64,000 nucleotides of DNA from Prorocentrum cordatum (GCA_963575745.1 CAUYUJ010003392.1:130001-194000), one strand, 5' to 3'. Counted from the stretch's first letter, positions 41,426 to 53,639 are shown. A program made the numbers and translations. Notes: generated from the sequence alone by a model not told the origin.

Positions 41426-41869
41426 AGGCTCCAAAATTGCCAGCACGTCAGCGACACTTCGGCACTCGAACGGGGCAGCGGCGGAGGGGGCTCGCTGCAC
41501 ACAGGAACGCCGCCTGGTTGGCAGAGGAGCTCGCTGCACAGACGCCGCAGCCTCCCGCCCCATGGGACGCTGGAGACCAGAGATCCGATGGCGCGTTGTT
41601 TTTCTCCATACGGGGTCCACGAAAACTCGACCCACTTCCCAGGCTCGGCTTACCATTCCGAATCGTTGTCTGACAGTCCCGGAGGCCGCGAGGGCCTCTG
41701 CAGGCTGAAAACGGCGAAAGAGCTTCAGCAGTCAAAATCCCACCAGACATTTTGGGCGTAGATGTTCTAGCGCGTCTCCTCTTCCACCCCTCCCTCTTCC
41801 CCTTCGGGGAGGGGTTTAACCCTCCCCCTGTCTTCTCCCCTGGACCTGGACGGGGGGTCCCGCGAGGGG

Positions 41870-42560
41870 TTGGAGCGTCCAAGATGGCCCAAGATGGCTC
41901 CAAGAGCGCCTCGGAGAGCCCAAGATGAGCTCCAAGATGGCTCAATATAGTTATCCCAAGATGCTTCAAGATGGCTCCCAAGATGCTTCAAGAGGCCCCA
42001 AAACTACTCCAAGACGGCTACGAGTGGCCAAACAAGAGCTCCCCAAGGAGGCCCCGAAGAGGCCAACATCCGTCCAAACCTAAGGGAAATCAATGTGGTT
42101 TGCCTTCTCGCTTTTTCGCTTCCGACGGCCTTCCGAGGCCTCAAGATGGCTCCAAGAGTGCCAAAGAGGGCCCCAAGAGGGGCCCAAGAGAGCCCAAGAC
42201 GGCGCCAAGAGCGCCCAAGAGCGCTCCAAGAGAGCCCCAAGAGGGCCCCGCAAGAGGGGCGCAATACAGCCCAAAGACGGCCCCTAGAGCGCCCAAGAGC
42301 GCTCCAAGAGCGCCCCAAGAGGGGCCCAACAGGCGACTTTGGGGGCTCCCGAGGGTGGGCCCAAATTGAACACCCTCTGTGTGTTGATCGATGTCCTCCA
42401 AGATGGTCCCAAGAGTGCCCCTAAAGCTCCCAAGAGCGCCCCAAGAGGGCCTCAAGCGGCGCCCAGACAGCCCCAAGAGGCGCCCAAGAGGCCTCCAAGA
42501 GGCTCCCAAGAGGCCCCCAAGAGGCCTCCCAAGAGGCTCCCAAGAGACCCTCAAAAAAGC
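41870..42560. repeat. CCAAGA/CCCCAAGAG degenerate repeat
   Basis: Units of about 11 bp (GAGCGCCCAAGAGCGCTCC and the like) with one TTCTCGCTTTTTCGCTTCCG segment. Gene-free; followed by TCC tracts (42575-42690). Confidence 0.75.
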
Positions 42561-43133
42561 CCCTGCCGTCTTATCATCCTCCTCCTCCTTGTCCACTGTT
42601 GCTTCCTCCTTCCTCCTCATCGCCCTCATCCTCCTCCTCCTCCTCCTCCTCCTCCTCCTCCTTATCCTCCTCCTCCTTCTCCTCCACAGCCCTCCCCTTC
42701 TTGGGGTACCGGACGGCTTTCCCCGCCCTGTGTTCTTCTGCATGCTCCCCCGCCTCCCTGATCACCTCCCCCCGGGCATCGTTTCTGGATGGGCCGGTGG
42801 GGATACTTTTGCTCGCAAGCGATACGGAGGTGCCGCACGCCGTGCAAGTCATGGCGCGCACAAACTACGGCCTACCTTGCGCAAGAGAGGGGACAGGAGG
42901 AACCTCACTGCTGCTCGGAAGAGTGCCATCACCCGGCGAGGCTGGTGGGAATACTCTTTTTTCGGTCGCGGGCGGACGCGGAATCGCAGTCGCCGAGCTG
43001 AGAGGTCCGGGCCACGGGCCTGTCGAATCAGCAACGCACAAGCCTAAAAGCACAGCGGCCGCGCTGGTGGGAATACTTTTTTGGTTCGCGGCACAAAGGC
43101 GAGGGACAGGGAGCGAGCACAACGATAACGAAC

Positions 43134-43398
43134 TGGTGGGAATACGCGAAGCGTCACCAGTTTCTTCACGACGCGAGGATGCCAATGTTCGGGCCCTAAC
43201 TGGAGCGTCTGGCGGCCGTTCGGGACGATTCGGGCAACCCAGGAGCGCCCTCGCCGAGGCGCAGCTTCTGGAAATCAACTCGTGGCGAGCAAGCCTCACA
43301 GAACCAACAAAAATACCCCCAAACCTCAAAAACCCTCCCAATATCGTCGTCCTACCCTTAAGAAATTCGAATACCTGGGTCCACACATCCTGGCCCAT
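43134..43398 (-). CDS. Start of an unknown gene, two exons
   Basis: Exon 1 43398-43356 (MGQDVWTQVFEFLK), GT-AG intron of 89 bp, exon 2 43267 to about 43134 reading AAPRRGRSWVARIVPNGRQ then TLQLGPEHWHPRVVKK and LVTLRVFPP. Phase 1 agrees. The start looks a little like an F-box (DVWTQVFEFL) but the continuation does not fit one. GTATTCCCACCAG recurs at four nearby acceptor-like places (42797, 42947, 43066, 43132), so more exons may lie downstream. Confidence 0.4.
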
Positions 43399-43669
43399 CG
43401 TCGTCCGAGCGGCGGGAAAGAACGATCCAAAAGTAATTGCCCAGCCGGGGGCCCGGGGGGGACAAACGTGAAAACGCGGCGCGGCCAGCCCCCCTCCCCC
43501 CCCCCCCGCACCATCCCCGCGCCCCAGCGGGAAGGCGAACGAACCCCAGACCCTCCTCTTGGCACCCCCGCGGACGCGCCGCGGCCAACCCCCCCGGGCA
43601 CTCTAAGGGGGTGGGGCGATCATTAAGCGATCCAGGGTACCTCAGGAGGCAACTACTGGGAGGTTTTCG

Positions 43670-43830
43670 TCGGAAGGATTAAGGAGGATTAAGCCAGATT
43701 TGGGAGCTGTTACGCCAGAGGGGGCCTCGGATCAAGCGGGATGAAGCCGGATTAAGCGGGATAAACTGGGATTCAGCGGGATTCAGCGGGATGAAGCCGG
43801 ATTCAGCCGGATTTCGGACCGGTGCAGAAT
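43670..43830. repeat. Degenerate 11-bp GGGATTCAGCG minisatellite
   Basis: About 14 units alternating GGATTAAGCGG, GGATGAAGCCG and GGATTCAGCGG. Confidence 0.8.
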
Positions 43831-44152
43831 CAAAAGTTGACCTCCCAGGAGTTGCATCCGAGAGTACTCCGGATTCCATAACAAAGTGGGGGGGTCGCAT
43901 TCGGGGGGGGGTCTAATTTGAGCTGTCTTGGAGGGTTCGGGGGGGGTCTGGGCAAAGGGCCGCCCTTTCATGGATGGTCTGGGAGGGTCTGAAACTTCTC
44001 GTCTGGGAGGGTTGTGACCCCCTCCCTTGTATTACGAAATCTGGAGTACCTCTTCCTCCTCCGAGCTTCCTGCCCTGGGACCCCACTGTACACCTCGAGC
44101 CGATCCGAGCGCCGGGGATCGGCGGCGCGCCCCGCCGGGGGGGGGGGGGGGC

Positions 44153-44617
44153 GAGGAGGAGGAGGAGGAGGAGGAGGAGGAGGAGGAGGAGGGAGGAGGA
44201 GGAAGGGAGGAGGAGGAGGAGGAGGAGGAGGAGGAGAGGAGGAGGAGGAGGAGGAGGAGGAGGAGGAGGAGGAGGAGGAGGAGGAGGAGGAGGAAGGGGG
44301 GGGGGAGGAGGAGGAGGGGAGGAGGAGGAGGAGGAGGAGGAGGAGGAGGAGGAGGAGGAGGAGGAGGAGGAGGAGGAGAGGAGGGGAGGAGGAGGAGGGA
44401 GGAGGAGGAAGGAGGAGGAGGAGGAGGAGAAGGAGGAGAGGAAGGAGGAGGAGGAGGAGGAGGAAGGAGGAGGAGGGATGTGAGGAGGAGGAGGAGGAGG
44501 AGGAGGAGGAGGAGGAGGAGGAGGAGGAGGGAGGAGGAGTAGGAGGAGAGGGAGGAGGAGGAGGAGGAGGAGGAGGAGGAGGAGGAGGAGGAGGAGGAGG
44601 AGGAGGAGGAGGAGTGG
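44153..44617. repeat. Long (GGA)n tract, about 465 bp
   Basis: Largest GGA block in the window, with GGG and AAG variants. Open frames here on either strand are only this repeat. Confidence 0.95.
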
Positions 44618-44869
44618 ACGGGGGAGGAGGAGGAGTGGGCGGGGAAGGCTCGGAGGGTCTCCGCACTCCCGCGAGGAACTTCCGGGGCCCTCGGTGGCGC
44701 CTCCTGGGAGCCGCCCGGTGGCATCCTGCTGGCTCTCGCGGAGCGACGCTGCCCGACGCTGGTCGACGCGGCACCGACGCCGAGTGGGCGCCGAATCGGT
44801 GCAGGTGCACGCCGAGAGTGGAGCTCTGAGGACGCAGAGAGCCGGTGACTCGCGACGGGAGTAGCCTTC

Positions 44870-45045
44870 TCCGAAGCCAGCGTCTCGAACAGAATCAAGA
44901 CACAAGTCGTTCTGCGCGTTTGGCCTCTGGAGGCCCTCGCTAGGCCCCCAGGACCGTTTAGAAACAACTCGCGATGAGAAGCTGGTCCCTGGGAGGATCG
45001 AGACTTCCAGGGATCTCGCATTGAACAAAAAAAAATCCGATCTCG
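44870..45045. repeat. Repeat S, copy 2
   Basis: GGCCTCTGGAGGCCCTCG, AACTCGCGATGAGAAGCTGG, TCGAGACTTCCAGGGATC; see 38035 and 60840. Confidence 0.6.
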
Positions 45046-45379
45046 CTTCCCCGAAGGGCTTCACTGTGGTGTCTGTTCCACGAGAGCCAACATGGCCTCC
45101 TGGTGCTGTCCGATCTGGGCCTGGTTGGGACCGGTTTTGGAGCACAGTTTGAACACCATGGAAACGAGAAGCACGAGGAGGGCGAGGAAGAACAGGACGG
45201 GCGAGCAGGAGCAGGAAGCAGCGCCACATGCGGTCGAAATGCAGTTCAGATGCGGGCAAGGCTGGTGTCAATGCCGCCTCCAAGGCTCCCATGAGCAGAC
45301 ATCGAACTTCCCCCCCCCTCGGCGCGCCGTCAAGCGCGGCGGAGCGCGGGCGCGCCAGAAAAGGTGGTCCAGCGCGGAC

Positions 45380-45805
45380 ACTGCCCCGCAGAAGCCCACG
45401 CTCATCGGCCTCGAGCGCGCGCGGCGGCTGCTGCGCGGGAGGCCCCGCGCATCCCTCCACGCGCGTGCCCCTCGGCTGCGTGTGCCCGCGCGGCGCCTTC
45501 TTTTGCGCGGCGAGGGCACCAGGAGATGTCTCAAGATATGATGCGTACGCAAGATGGGCCCTGCGCTGCCCCGCGCACTCCAAGAAAATTTCCGCGCGCG
45601 CGGGCCCCACTCAACTGGAATACGCATCTGTGTTCCCACTTGCTGCGCGCAGCTCGTCCAGACGCCGTCCGTTCGGCGGCCCGATGCCATCTTGTGAACT
45701 CAGCATCGCCATCTTCACATCAAGAAGAAAATCTTTCGTTCCGCGTAAATATTGCCTGCTGCGCGCAAGGCCACCATCCCTGAACAACAACAATACACCG
45801 TGCAT
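45380..45805 (-). other. Two exon-like segments
   Basis: 45790-45614 (minus) reads KDFLLDVKMAMLSSQDGIG then PPNGRRLDELRAASGNTDAY; 45590-45385 reads ECAGQRRAHLAYASYLETSP...ALEADERGLLRG. A partial family F half-element (45307-45380) follows. Helical, charged; no domain recognised. Confidence 0.35.
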
Positions 45806-46009
45806 CTCGCCGCTACATTTGGATCATGCACGGTCACCCCGCGATCACTGTAAAGTGGTCTATGACAAGGACGGCGGGGGTGGTGGCATATGGCCTGCTG
45901 TGCGCAGGCCCTCCAGACACAATGATGGGCATTGGCTTCCGACAAGGATGGTGGGGACCGACAAGTTTCCAGGTGTGTGCTGGCACGTGCGCACGCGCAC
46001 CTGACACAC

Positions 46010-46200
46010 CCTGCACGTGTCCCGAACGTGGTGCACCTGGCGCGGCTGGAGGATGCGGCAAACCTGGCGCACGTGGAGCACGTGGCGTAGCTGGCGCGCC
46101 AGGCGTGCCTTGCACGCTAGGGCCCCCGTGGTGCCTGGCGCGCGTGGCGCGCCTGGCACGCGTGACACACCTCGCCCCAGCGTCGCGCACATGGGGTCGG
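46010..46200. repeat. Degenerate 9-bp TGGCGCACC minisatellite
   Basis: About 18 units of (C)CTGGCGCG/CGTGGCGCA, similar in style to the 13-kb intron minisatellite. Confidence 0.7.
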
Positions 46201-47000
46201 TTTCGTTTCCCAATAGCTCTCCGTCCAAAGACGACCGCTGCACATGCTGAGGCTCGAACATTACTTACGTGTTGGGAGGGCGGGTGGGAGTGAGCTAGAC
46301 GGCTTGCTACCTCAGACGGTGCCTTGACCCCTCCCCCTGACCCTACCCCCTCCCATGGGCCTGGGAGGGGGGTAGCGCCCAAGATGGCCCAAGATGGCTC
46401 CGAGATACCTCAAGATCGGTCGCGATAGCCTCCGACACACATCCAAGAGGCCTCAAGACTGCCCCCAGGCGGCCTGAAGTGCCCTCCGAGCCCTCCAGGG
46501 CCTACCCAAGAAGCCAAAATCCTTCAACAACCCAATGGCAATGAATGTGTGTGTTGCCGTCTCACCGTTTCGCTTCCGATGGGCCCTTGAGGCATCAAGA
46601 TGGCCCCAGGACGGCCCACGAGAGCATCAAGAGCGGTCCACGAGGGCCCCCCCAAACGCCCAAGAGCGCCCCAGGAGCGCCGCACGAGGGCCTCAAGACA
46701 TCATGCTGGAGCCTCCGAGGGGGGGGGGATCTGAACTTCTACCCGCCCCCCCCTTGTCGAGCCACGGGGCCCAAAACGGCCCCAGGAGGCTCTCCAGACC
46801 CAGAGAAAAAACCCAAGAGGGCTCCTAGACCACCCACAGGAGCCTCAAGAGGGCCTCAATAGTGCCCCAGGAGGCTCCGCGAGGACCCCAGGAGCGACCC
46901 AAGGCGGCTCCAAGGACCCCCCGAAGCAACCTCTGAAGCGAATGCTACACTGCATGTTGCTACACTACCCTGTCCAAGGGCAACTCACCTGGCGATCTGT
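46201..47000. other. No gene; CCAAGATGGCC-type repeat
   Basis: 46380-46920 consists of CCCAAGATGGCTCC-like units and one TTTCGCTTCCGATGGGCC segment. Confidence 0.6.
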
Positions 47001-47029
47001 TTTCTGGATGGGCTGGCGGGGATACGCGA

Positions 47030-47190
47030 AGCGTCAATCGGCGCGGCCTGGGCCCACTGGCCCATTTACCTCCCTAGATGGGGTTATAAGTCGTTCCCTT
47101 CGGAGTTCGAGGGGTGTATCCCCAACTGGGGTGGTAATTTGGTGGGGGTCTCGAAGAGGACGAGGATGGGGATGGGGGTCGGTTGAACGA
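47030..47190. mobile_element. Repeat K, copy 2 (uninterrupted)
   Basis: Same landmarks as 27970-28330 without the inserted element: TTCGAGGGGTGTATCCCCAA runs straight through. 47191-48500 shows no gene that I can support. Confidence 0.65.
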
Positions 47191-48529
47191 TACTGACCCC
47201 AGACCCCAAGAACCCCTCAGAGGCCCCCCGAACGAATCCCAGATCCATGAAACGCTCCCAAAATGGCGCCACCGTGGCCTCGAAAATGCCCCAACGAAGA
47301 CGCGGAGAAAAAGGGGGGAACCAAAAGCAACTGCACGCAAGCCGACGGGTCGCGGCAAACAACGCAGACTACATCGGAAACCGCACATAACATCTGCAAG
47401 GGGACCAACGGAATGGCATAAACCACAATCGACCCGTGCTTTTGCCAAACGAACCCTGGTTCACGCAAAAGTGCCCCGTGCCGCACTGATCCGATACCTT
47501 TCTGCAGAGTCTGCGCTGTCTTGGCCAAGCTACGGGTTGGCTGCTCCTGAATTTGGGAAAGCCGACGGGGACCGATACGATACAACTACTTCCCAGGCCT
47601 CTCCCGGGGTGCGTTCTTACGTGGGGTTTCGAGGCGTGTCCAGCGGTGGCGACGAGGGCCTCCCAAGAGGCCGATACAGAGGACAGCGAGGGAAGGGTAG
47701 CCATCCGTCGAAAGAAGTAAACACATGAAGTAGGAACGCGTTCGACGTAAATTGGGCGTCCGCCTGCTTTCTGAAGAGGACGGACGAGGTGAACCAACTC
47801 GATCAATGAAGTTGGAAGGCGCTTAAGATAGATTGGAAGCTGACACAAAGAGGCCTGAGTCTGAACGACCGACGGGCAGTTGTTTGAGCACCTTCCCTTC
47901 CTCCGACAAATTCAGCTTTGCTCGCTCCTCCGCCCCCTTCTCCTGCCAACTTGGAGGAGGAGGAGGAGGAAGAGGAGGAGGAGGAAAAGGAGTGTCATGA
48001 GTGTCGTAGATCCAATAAGTGAAAGGCGAGCGAGGCTCAACCGTCACCCTCGGCCTCCCAGACAGGAGGAAGGGGCCCGCAGGCGCCAGCACCGACGGTC
48101 AGGGGAAAGGCATATACCTCGTCGCTCAGCAACTCGCTGCCCAACCGAGACGGCGTGGTGCGTAGGGGGACAGCCGGTTCACCGCGTCACCGCGCAGTAC
48201 TTCCCGACCGTCACCCCTGCCGAATCGGATGGCATGTGCAACTGGGTACGTACCCCAGGGTGAGCGGACACAAGGTCCCAAGGGACTTACGGACAACATG
48301 GCCCCGCCTCTCAACCCAATGCACACTCCCCGTGCCTGGTACCCATATCCAGGTCACGAGCGCAGCTAACGCGCCGCTGCCACGGGCAAAATGCCACGTG
48401 GCTGGTGCAAAAACGACGAAAGCCGGTTTATCTGACCCCAGCCGCCGCATTCAATTGAAACTGACAGTGTGCCCCGAGGAGTGTGGCGCTGACACCATGA
48501 GAACAGGTGCCAGGCCCCCACCCTCGGGG

Positions 48530-48706
48530 CAGGAGGAGGAGGAGGAGGAGGAGGAGGAGGAGGAGGGGGGAGGAGGAGGAGGAGGAGGAGGAGGAGGAGG
48601 AGGAGGAGGAGGAGGAGGAGGAGGAGGAGGAGGAGGAGGAGGAGGAGGAGGAGGAGGAGGAGGACGAGGAGGAGGAGGAGGAGGAGGAGGAGGTGGAGAG
48701 GAGGAG
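48530..48706. repeat. (GGA)n microsatellite
   Basis: About 58 units with two GGGG/ACG breaks. Confidence 0.95.
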
Positions 48707-48785
48707 TAACTCCTCCCCACGCGGCCCCGCCCCCTCCCTCGCGACCCTGCGCAGGCAGGGCAGGCAGCATCGCCGCTGGTGTTAG

Positions 48786-49369
48786 GTCGGGCATGTCCTC
48801 CTGCAGGCGGATCTCTGCAGGAAAAATCAACAGAATAGTCAACGACTGCTCGAACATCGTAAATAACAACTGTCGAAAGATCGTCCCCAGACCAGTGGGC
48901 CCCGGAATCGGCAGGGCCGTGTTTTCACCGCCTCCGAAAAAGCGTCTTGAAAGTGGAAACGACAAAAGAAGCAGCGACGAGAAACGGCAACAAAACGGCT
49001 CCGGGAATGGAACTGGAGCCGGTAAAACAACGGCGACGGAACGGGTAAAAAAACAGCGTCGGAACCGGCAACGCGAACGGCAAAACGGGACCGGTAAAAC
49101 AACGGCCCTGTCGTTTCCAGGGCCCACTCACCCCCAGACCATGGTTTGACTACAGCCGGGGCGTTGACCCAGGGAACCCTAAATACGGAACGAGGCCCCT
49201 CGCTTCCATAAGTTAAACTTCGATGTCCCATCGAAAACAGAAGGACAACCTGAGGCAAGCTGTGAAGCAATTAGGGAATACGGAGCCCCTCCCCAACGAG
49301 AAGGGTTCCTTCTTCAGCAACCCGACTGCATTTTTGAAGATAGTCCTCCTGCAGAGGGGCACGCCTGAC
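48786..49369. mobile_element. Element A, copy 5, split by element B and more
   Basis: Left end GTCGGGCATGTCCTCCTGC, landmark CCCCAGACC at 48885-48893, then element B; the landmark repeats at 49132-49140 followed by ATGGTTTGACT, another foreign stretch (49152-49325), then TTTTTGAAGA and the right end TCCTCCTGCAGAGGGGCACG. Confidence 0.75.
48894..49131. mobile_element. Inverted-repeat element B, copy 2, nested in A
   Basis: AGTGGGCCCCGGAATCGGCA ... TGTCGTTTCCAGGGCCCACT. Flanked by the 9-bp direct repeat CCCCAGACC, the right copy three bases from the inverted end. Confidence 0.85.
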
Positions 49370-49738
49370 TTCACGTTGGTGCCAACCGGCGAGCGCAGGA
49401 TCGGATCTGGACGCCCCGCGGGGCCATCGTCGGGGCACGCGGCCCGGGGGGCCCGGACGCCGGGGGGGCGGGGAGGAGATCGCGAGGGCTCTCTGAGCTC
49501 GTCGAACTCAGCAGGCTGTACGCACGCCTGTCGTGTAGACGCACGGCTGCTCGCCTAGTGAAGCGGCCGTCGTCTTTGGGAGGCGCTCGGTGGCGTCCCT
49601 CCGCAGGTTAAAAAGATACACATGCCAACCACTAGGGTACACATTCCGACGTGCATCTGGCCGAACGGCCGTGCCAACGTGACACCAAAAACAGACGAAC
49701 AGAACTTGACGACGTCGGAGAACAACGAACATAACAAA

Positions 49739-50632
49739 TCACTGCGCCCCGTGAGCTCGCAGAACCTGGATCACAGCATCGTGCCTGTTCTGCGTGGCGA
49801 CGTCGAGAGGCTTCCGGCCCTGAGCGTTGGCCTGCGCCACGCTCCCACCCGTCTTAAGCAGATACTCTACCAACTCCTTGCGCCCGTAGCCAGCCGCGTA
49901 GTGAAGCGCCGAGTTGCCGTTGGAGTCGACCGCGAATGGATTGGCCCTGCTGTCCAGCAGCAGCTTGACGACGGCGATACGGTTTCCGCCGACGGCGTAG
50001 CCCAGCGGGGTGATGCCCCTCGCGTCCTGGGCGTCCAGTGGCCTCTTCTTCTCCATGTGTTCCTGGACAGCCTTGAGGTCGCCCATCTTGGCCGCCTCGT
50101 GCAGCGAGAGGGGCGTCTCGTCGATCTTCTTCAGCGCGGGCTTGAGCTCCTCCGGCACCCCGCCCATGGCCTTGCTAAATTTGAGCATCAGCTCCTCGTC
50201 CTGGTAGTGCCTCATGACTGCCTCCATCCCGTGCTTCTTGATGTCCTCGATGATGGGGGCGAGCTCCGGGTCCTGCTCCAGCGCCCTCATGCGGCCCTGC
50301 ACCTCATCGTCGGCGACCCCCAGCTTCCTTTGGTAATGGTCCGACATGGCCTGCGTCTGCAGCCAACCTCGCATCGCCTCGGGGTCCTTCGAGAAGGCCT
50401 GCCGGGGGACCCGCAAACGGCCGCGTCGCGGACGAGGGCGTCAGCAAATACCGTGGGGAAGAATACATGGAGAATGGCATGTCCCCTGGCAAGTTTCCCA
50501 TCATGTTGGGTGGCGGCGGGGAGGGGGGGGGGGGGGGGGGGCAAGGTCTCCGTCGGTAAATGCACCCGATTCTGGCGGCCTGACCTGCAGTTTCTTGGCC
50601 ACGTCTGGGTTGCCCTGCAGGTAGTCCTTCAC
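49739..50632 (-). CDS. AKR2-like ankyrin-repeat chaperone, C-terminal exons
   Basis: Exons 50632-50585 (VKDYLQGNPDVAKKLQ) and 50398-49739 (220 codons incl. stop); intron 186 bp, GT-AG, phase 0, with a G run at 50520-50540. Order: an STI1-like part (LQGNPDVA..., AFSKDPEAMRGWLQTQ), a helical segment with DPELAPIIEDIKKHGMEAV and YQDEELMLKFSKAMGG, then ankyrin repeats (TPLSLHEAAKMGDLKAV; ARGITPLGYAVGGNRIAVV; NGNSALHYAAGYGRKELVEY; QGRKPLDVATQNRHDAVIQV). This is the layout of plant AKR2, a cytosolic factor that binds nascent chloroplast outer-envelope and other tail- or signal-anchored proteins. Role here inferred from family. Upstream exons not located. Confidence 0.8.
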
Positions 50633-51039
50633 CTGGGGGGGGGGGCACCAGCTCGGAAAAGTCTGGTTGCAGTAGGACTTGCGTGAGGGTGTGAATGTTT
50701 GTAGATCAGCTCCTATGACACTGAGAGGCAACGATAGGAGGGGAGTGGCACGGGGGGCGGAGGGGGTGGATGTCGACCTGGAATCGGCGATACATCGCCG
50801 ATTGATCGGTGATCCGACGTGGTGCCTTGTGCACGTTGATGCGTGGAAGAATGCAAAGCGCTGTCTGGCTGGGCTTCTGTATTAGAAGAAAAGACACCAC
50901 CCACTCATCCTCAGCCGCATTCCCTGCATGAATCGCCCCCCCTTTCCGAGGCCATGATCCCTCGTAAGACGCAATTGGTAAGTATGCGTCCCGAGCTTCC
51001 GAGACAGCTCATGCAAGCACCAAGATAGCCCAGTCTGCC

Positions 51040-51740
51040 TCGAAGGAGTGTCAATATGGCCCCAAGGCGGCCCAATACGGTGGGAGCGTTGGGCAAGGAA
51101 TCCTTAGATAAGGAACCCAGGGTCTGAAAGCGGTGGAAACCTGATCCTGGATCGGCCAGGGATATCGCCGCCGCTCTCATCACTTAAGGAATCCTCCAGG
51201 GTCTGCAACCTCTTGGGCACATTCCTTAACGAATGCCCCCACCATATGGCCCCAAGACGGCCCAAGATGCCTCCGAGAAGGCGAAACGGGTCACACGATG
51301 ACCTCAGGCAGGGTCCGTCCGAAGAAGCCCGAGTCATCGTTTGTCCCTCGGTTTTGAATGAGTTGTGCATTCTCGCAGTTTCGAACTTGGGCCAGCTCAA
51401 GACGACCCAAGGAGCTGTCACGATGGCGCCAATACAGCCCAAAGACCCCCAAGAGGGACCCAGGGAGGTCTCAAGATGGCCCAACCCACAAGGCATTCAA
51501 GACTACCCCAAAACGGCCCAAGAGGGCCTCCCGTGGGTTCCAAGACTGCCTTCGACGGCCTCTCGATTACCCAAACCTGCCCACCAACACCCACCATACA
51601 GCAAAGAGGTCCCCGAGACGGCCCCACAGAGCCCCAAAACTGAACAGGATGGCCCCAAGGCAGCTCAAGACGGATCCGAAGGACCCCGAAGACTGCCTCC
51701 CAGGAGGCCACGGCAGCCCCAAGTGGTCCGAACGAATCCC
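51040..51740. repeat. CCAAGACGGCCC-type degenerate repeat
   Basis: Gene-free; CCCCAAGACGGCCCAAG and similar units throughout. GGTCTG...AATCCT occurs twice (51095-51130, 51185-51215). Confidence 0.7.
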
Positions 51741-51799
51741 AAGAGAACTGCTTAAACCAATGAAGAGAACAAGGTGACACATGTAACGGCCTTCCTCGT

Positions 51800-52181
51800 C
51801 ACGCTCCTCCTCCTCCTGCTGCTGCTGCTGCTGCTCCTCCTCGCCATCGTCCTCAGCAGAAACACGATCGTCGTCGTCGGCGTCGGCTTCGTCGTCGTCA
51901 TCATCATCGGCACCACCATCGTTACCATCATCAATAACAACATGCACATCCGCATCATGATCGTCGTCGCAATCATCGTCGCCGTCGCATACGATGCATC
52001 ATCCTCAATTTCCTCCTCCCCATAATCATCACCACCAGGATAAACAGCCTACCGTCATCATCATCATCATCGTCGTCGTCATCATCATCCTCCTCCTCCT
52101 CCTCCTCCTCCTCCTCATCATCATCATCGTCATCATCATCAGCATCAACATCAGCATCATCATCATCATCATCATCATCAG

Positions 52182-52218
<37 letters not shown>

Positions 52219-52660
52219 ATCATCATCATCACCAGCATCATCAGCATCATAGTCCTCCTCATCACAGACACCATCATGGTAAACGTCATCAATATCATCA
52301 GGGTTATCATCATCATCAATGCTACCATCAGCATCATCATGTTCCGTTGTAGTATTAGCATATGCTTGTCAGCATTACCATTACCAGCGTTACCAACATC
52401 ATCTGCATCATCATAGTTTACATATCATCTGAATCATTAGCATCAGCATCAGCACCATCATTATCTACATCATCAGCAGCATTGTCAACATCATCATCCT
52501 CATCGGCATCGGCATCGTCATCATCAGCAGGAACATCATCATTATCAGCAACATCAGCATCATCGTCACATCATCGCCATCATCATCAGCAGCATCAACA
52601 TCATCAGCATCTTCATCTTCCTCATCACCATCACCATCACCATCATCATCAACATCCCGG
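51800..52660. repeat. (ATC)n / CTG / GTC trinucleotide tract
   Basis: Starts with (CTG)n and (GTC)n, then degenerate (ATC)n with GCATCA and CACCA variants to 52660. 52690-53040 holds two copies of GGTGGCGCTCGAGGTC; no certain gene. Confidence 0.9.
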
Positions 52661-53046
52661 GGCCTTCCCCTGGGGCCCGAATGGTTTTCTGACGGTCCTG
52701 GCGGCCCAGGAATTTGGAATGTGTTCACGTCAACGCACCCGCCATGCGTTAAAACAGGGAGGACGGCGCCTACTCCTTGAGAGTCGTGGCTGCTCTCTTG
52801 GATGGCGCTCGAGGTCGTGTTCACCCTCTGCCACCCTTGCCACCCAGGGGTGGCGCTCGAGGTCTGTTGTGCCCTCTGCCACTGTCGCCACCCAACACTC
52901 GCACCCGAAAGCGCAGGACAAGTCCTCTGGGGGGCAACAGGGTACAGGTACCACCGCTATTCTCCAGACCTCTTCTGGGCGCGTCCTGACGAGGCGAATC
53001 CAGCCGTGGCTACGACGGAAGGGCAGCGGCATCGGTAGATCCTACT

Positions 53047-53377
53047 CGGCGGCGAGCCCAGGGGGAAGTGCGAGGGGGCAGGCCCTCTCAGAGGGCGACG
53101 GAACTTCTCAGAAGCCCTCGCGCCTTCCGAGAAGTTTCCGAAGCCTTCCCCGAGCACGCGGACAGCTTCTCGGGAGGCGCGGAGACTCCTGAGAGAAGGC
53201 CCGCCGCCCTCTGGGAAGGCTGGGTCGGGCCTGTCATCCCACAGGCGTACTTTGGACGAAACATAAAAAGCATTCCAACAAGATTCCACAAATCTTCAAA
53301 AATGATCATCACAAAATCGTCCCCCAACTATGTTTTAAAAGGGACAGGCCCGACTGAACCCTCGGTTCGCCGCCGAG
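53047..53377. mobile_element. Element I, copy 2, split by element A copy 4
   Basis: Left end CTCGGCGGCGAGCCCAGGGG, right end CCTCGGTTCGCCGCCGAG; inside, GTCGGGCCTGTCATCCCACA ... AAAAGGGACAGGCCCGAC (53224-53354) is a complete A element. Confidence 0.8.
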
Positions 53378-53511
53378 CAATACCCAGAGGAGGAACAGGC
53401 ACCGATCTGCCCGATCCCTCGCTTCCGCCTGACTCTTGGTCCTCCCGGGGGCGGCCCTCGTCGCAGCGGCTGGACCCGCCCAGAGCGTCTCGCCAGAGCG
53501 TCACTGGCTGC

Positions 53512-53632
53512 TTGCCATCGCTCGGGCGTCCATTTCCCGTGCATCGTTCGGTGTCGCGCGTGCTCGTTTTGCTCGATGGTCCAGGATGGTCCTCGATGGT
53601 TCTCGCCGAGAACAGAGGCACACGTCCGAGCG
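53512..53632. mobile_element. Inverted-repeat element O, copy 2
   Basis: CATCGCTCGGGCGTCCATTT ... GATGGTTCTCGCCGAG ... CACACGTCCGAGCGG. Confidence 0.75.
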
Positions 53633-53639
53633 GCGCCAG

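Noticed and set aside
43356-43398. F-box protein
   Set aside because: DVWTQVFEFL fits the first helix, but the spliced continuation (GRSWVARIVPNGRQ) does not follow the F-box pattern.
44014-45610. Very long open frames of Glu/Gly/Arg or Leu/Pro/Ser in the GGA tract
   Set aside because: They are translations of a trinucleotide repeat, open in several frames on both strands, with no start context or domain.
52029-52361. Met-rich open frames in the ATC tract
   Set aside because: Trinucleotide repeat read on the minus strand.
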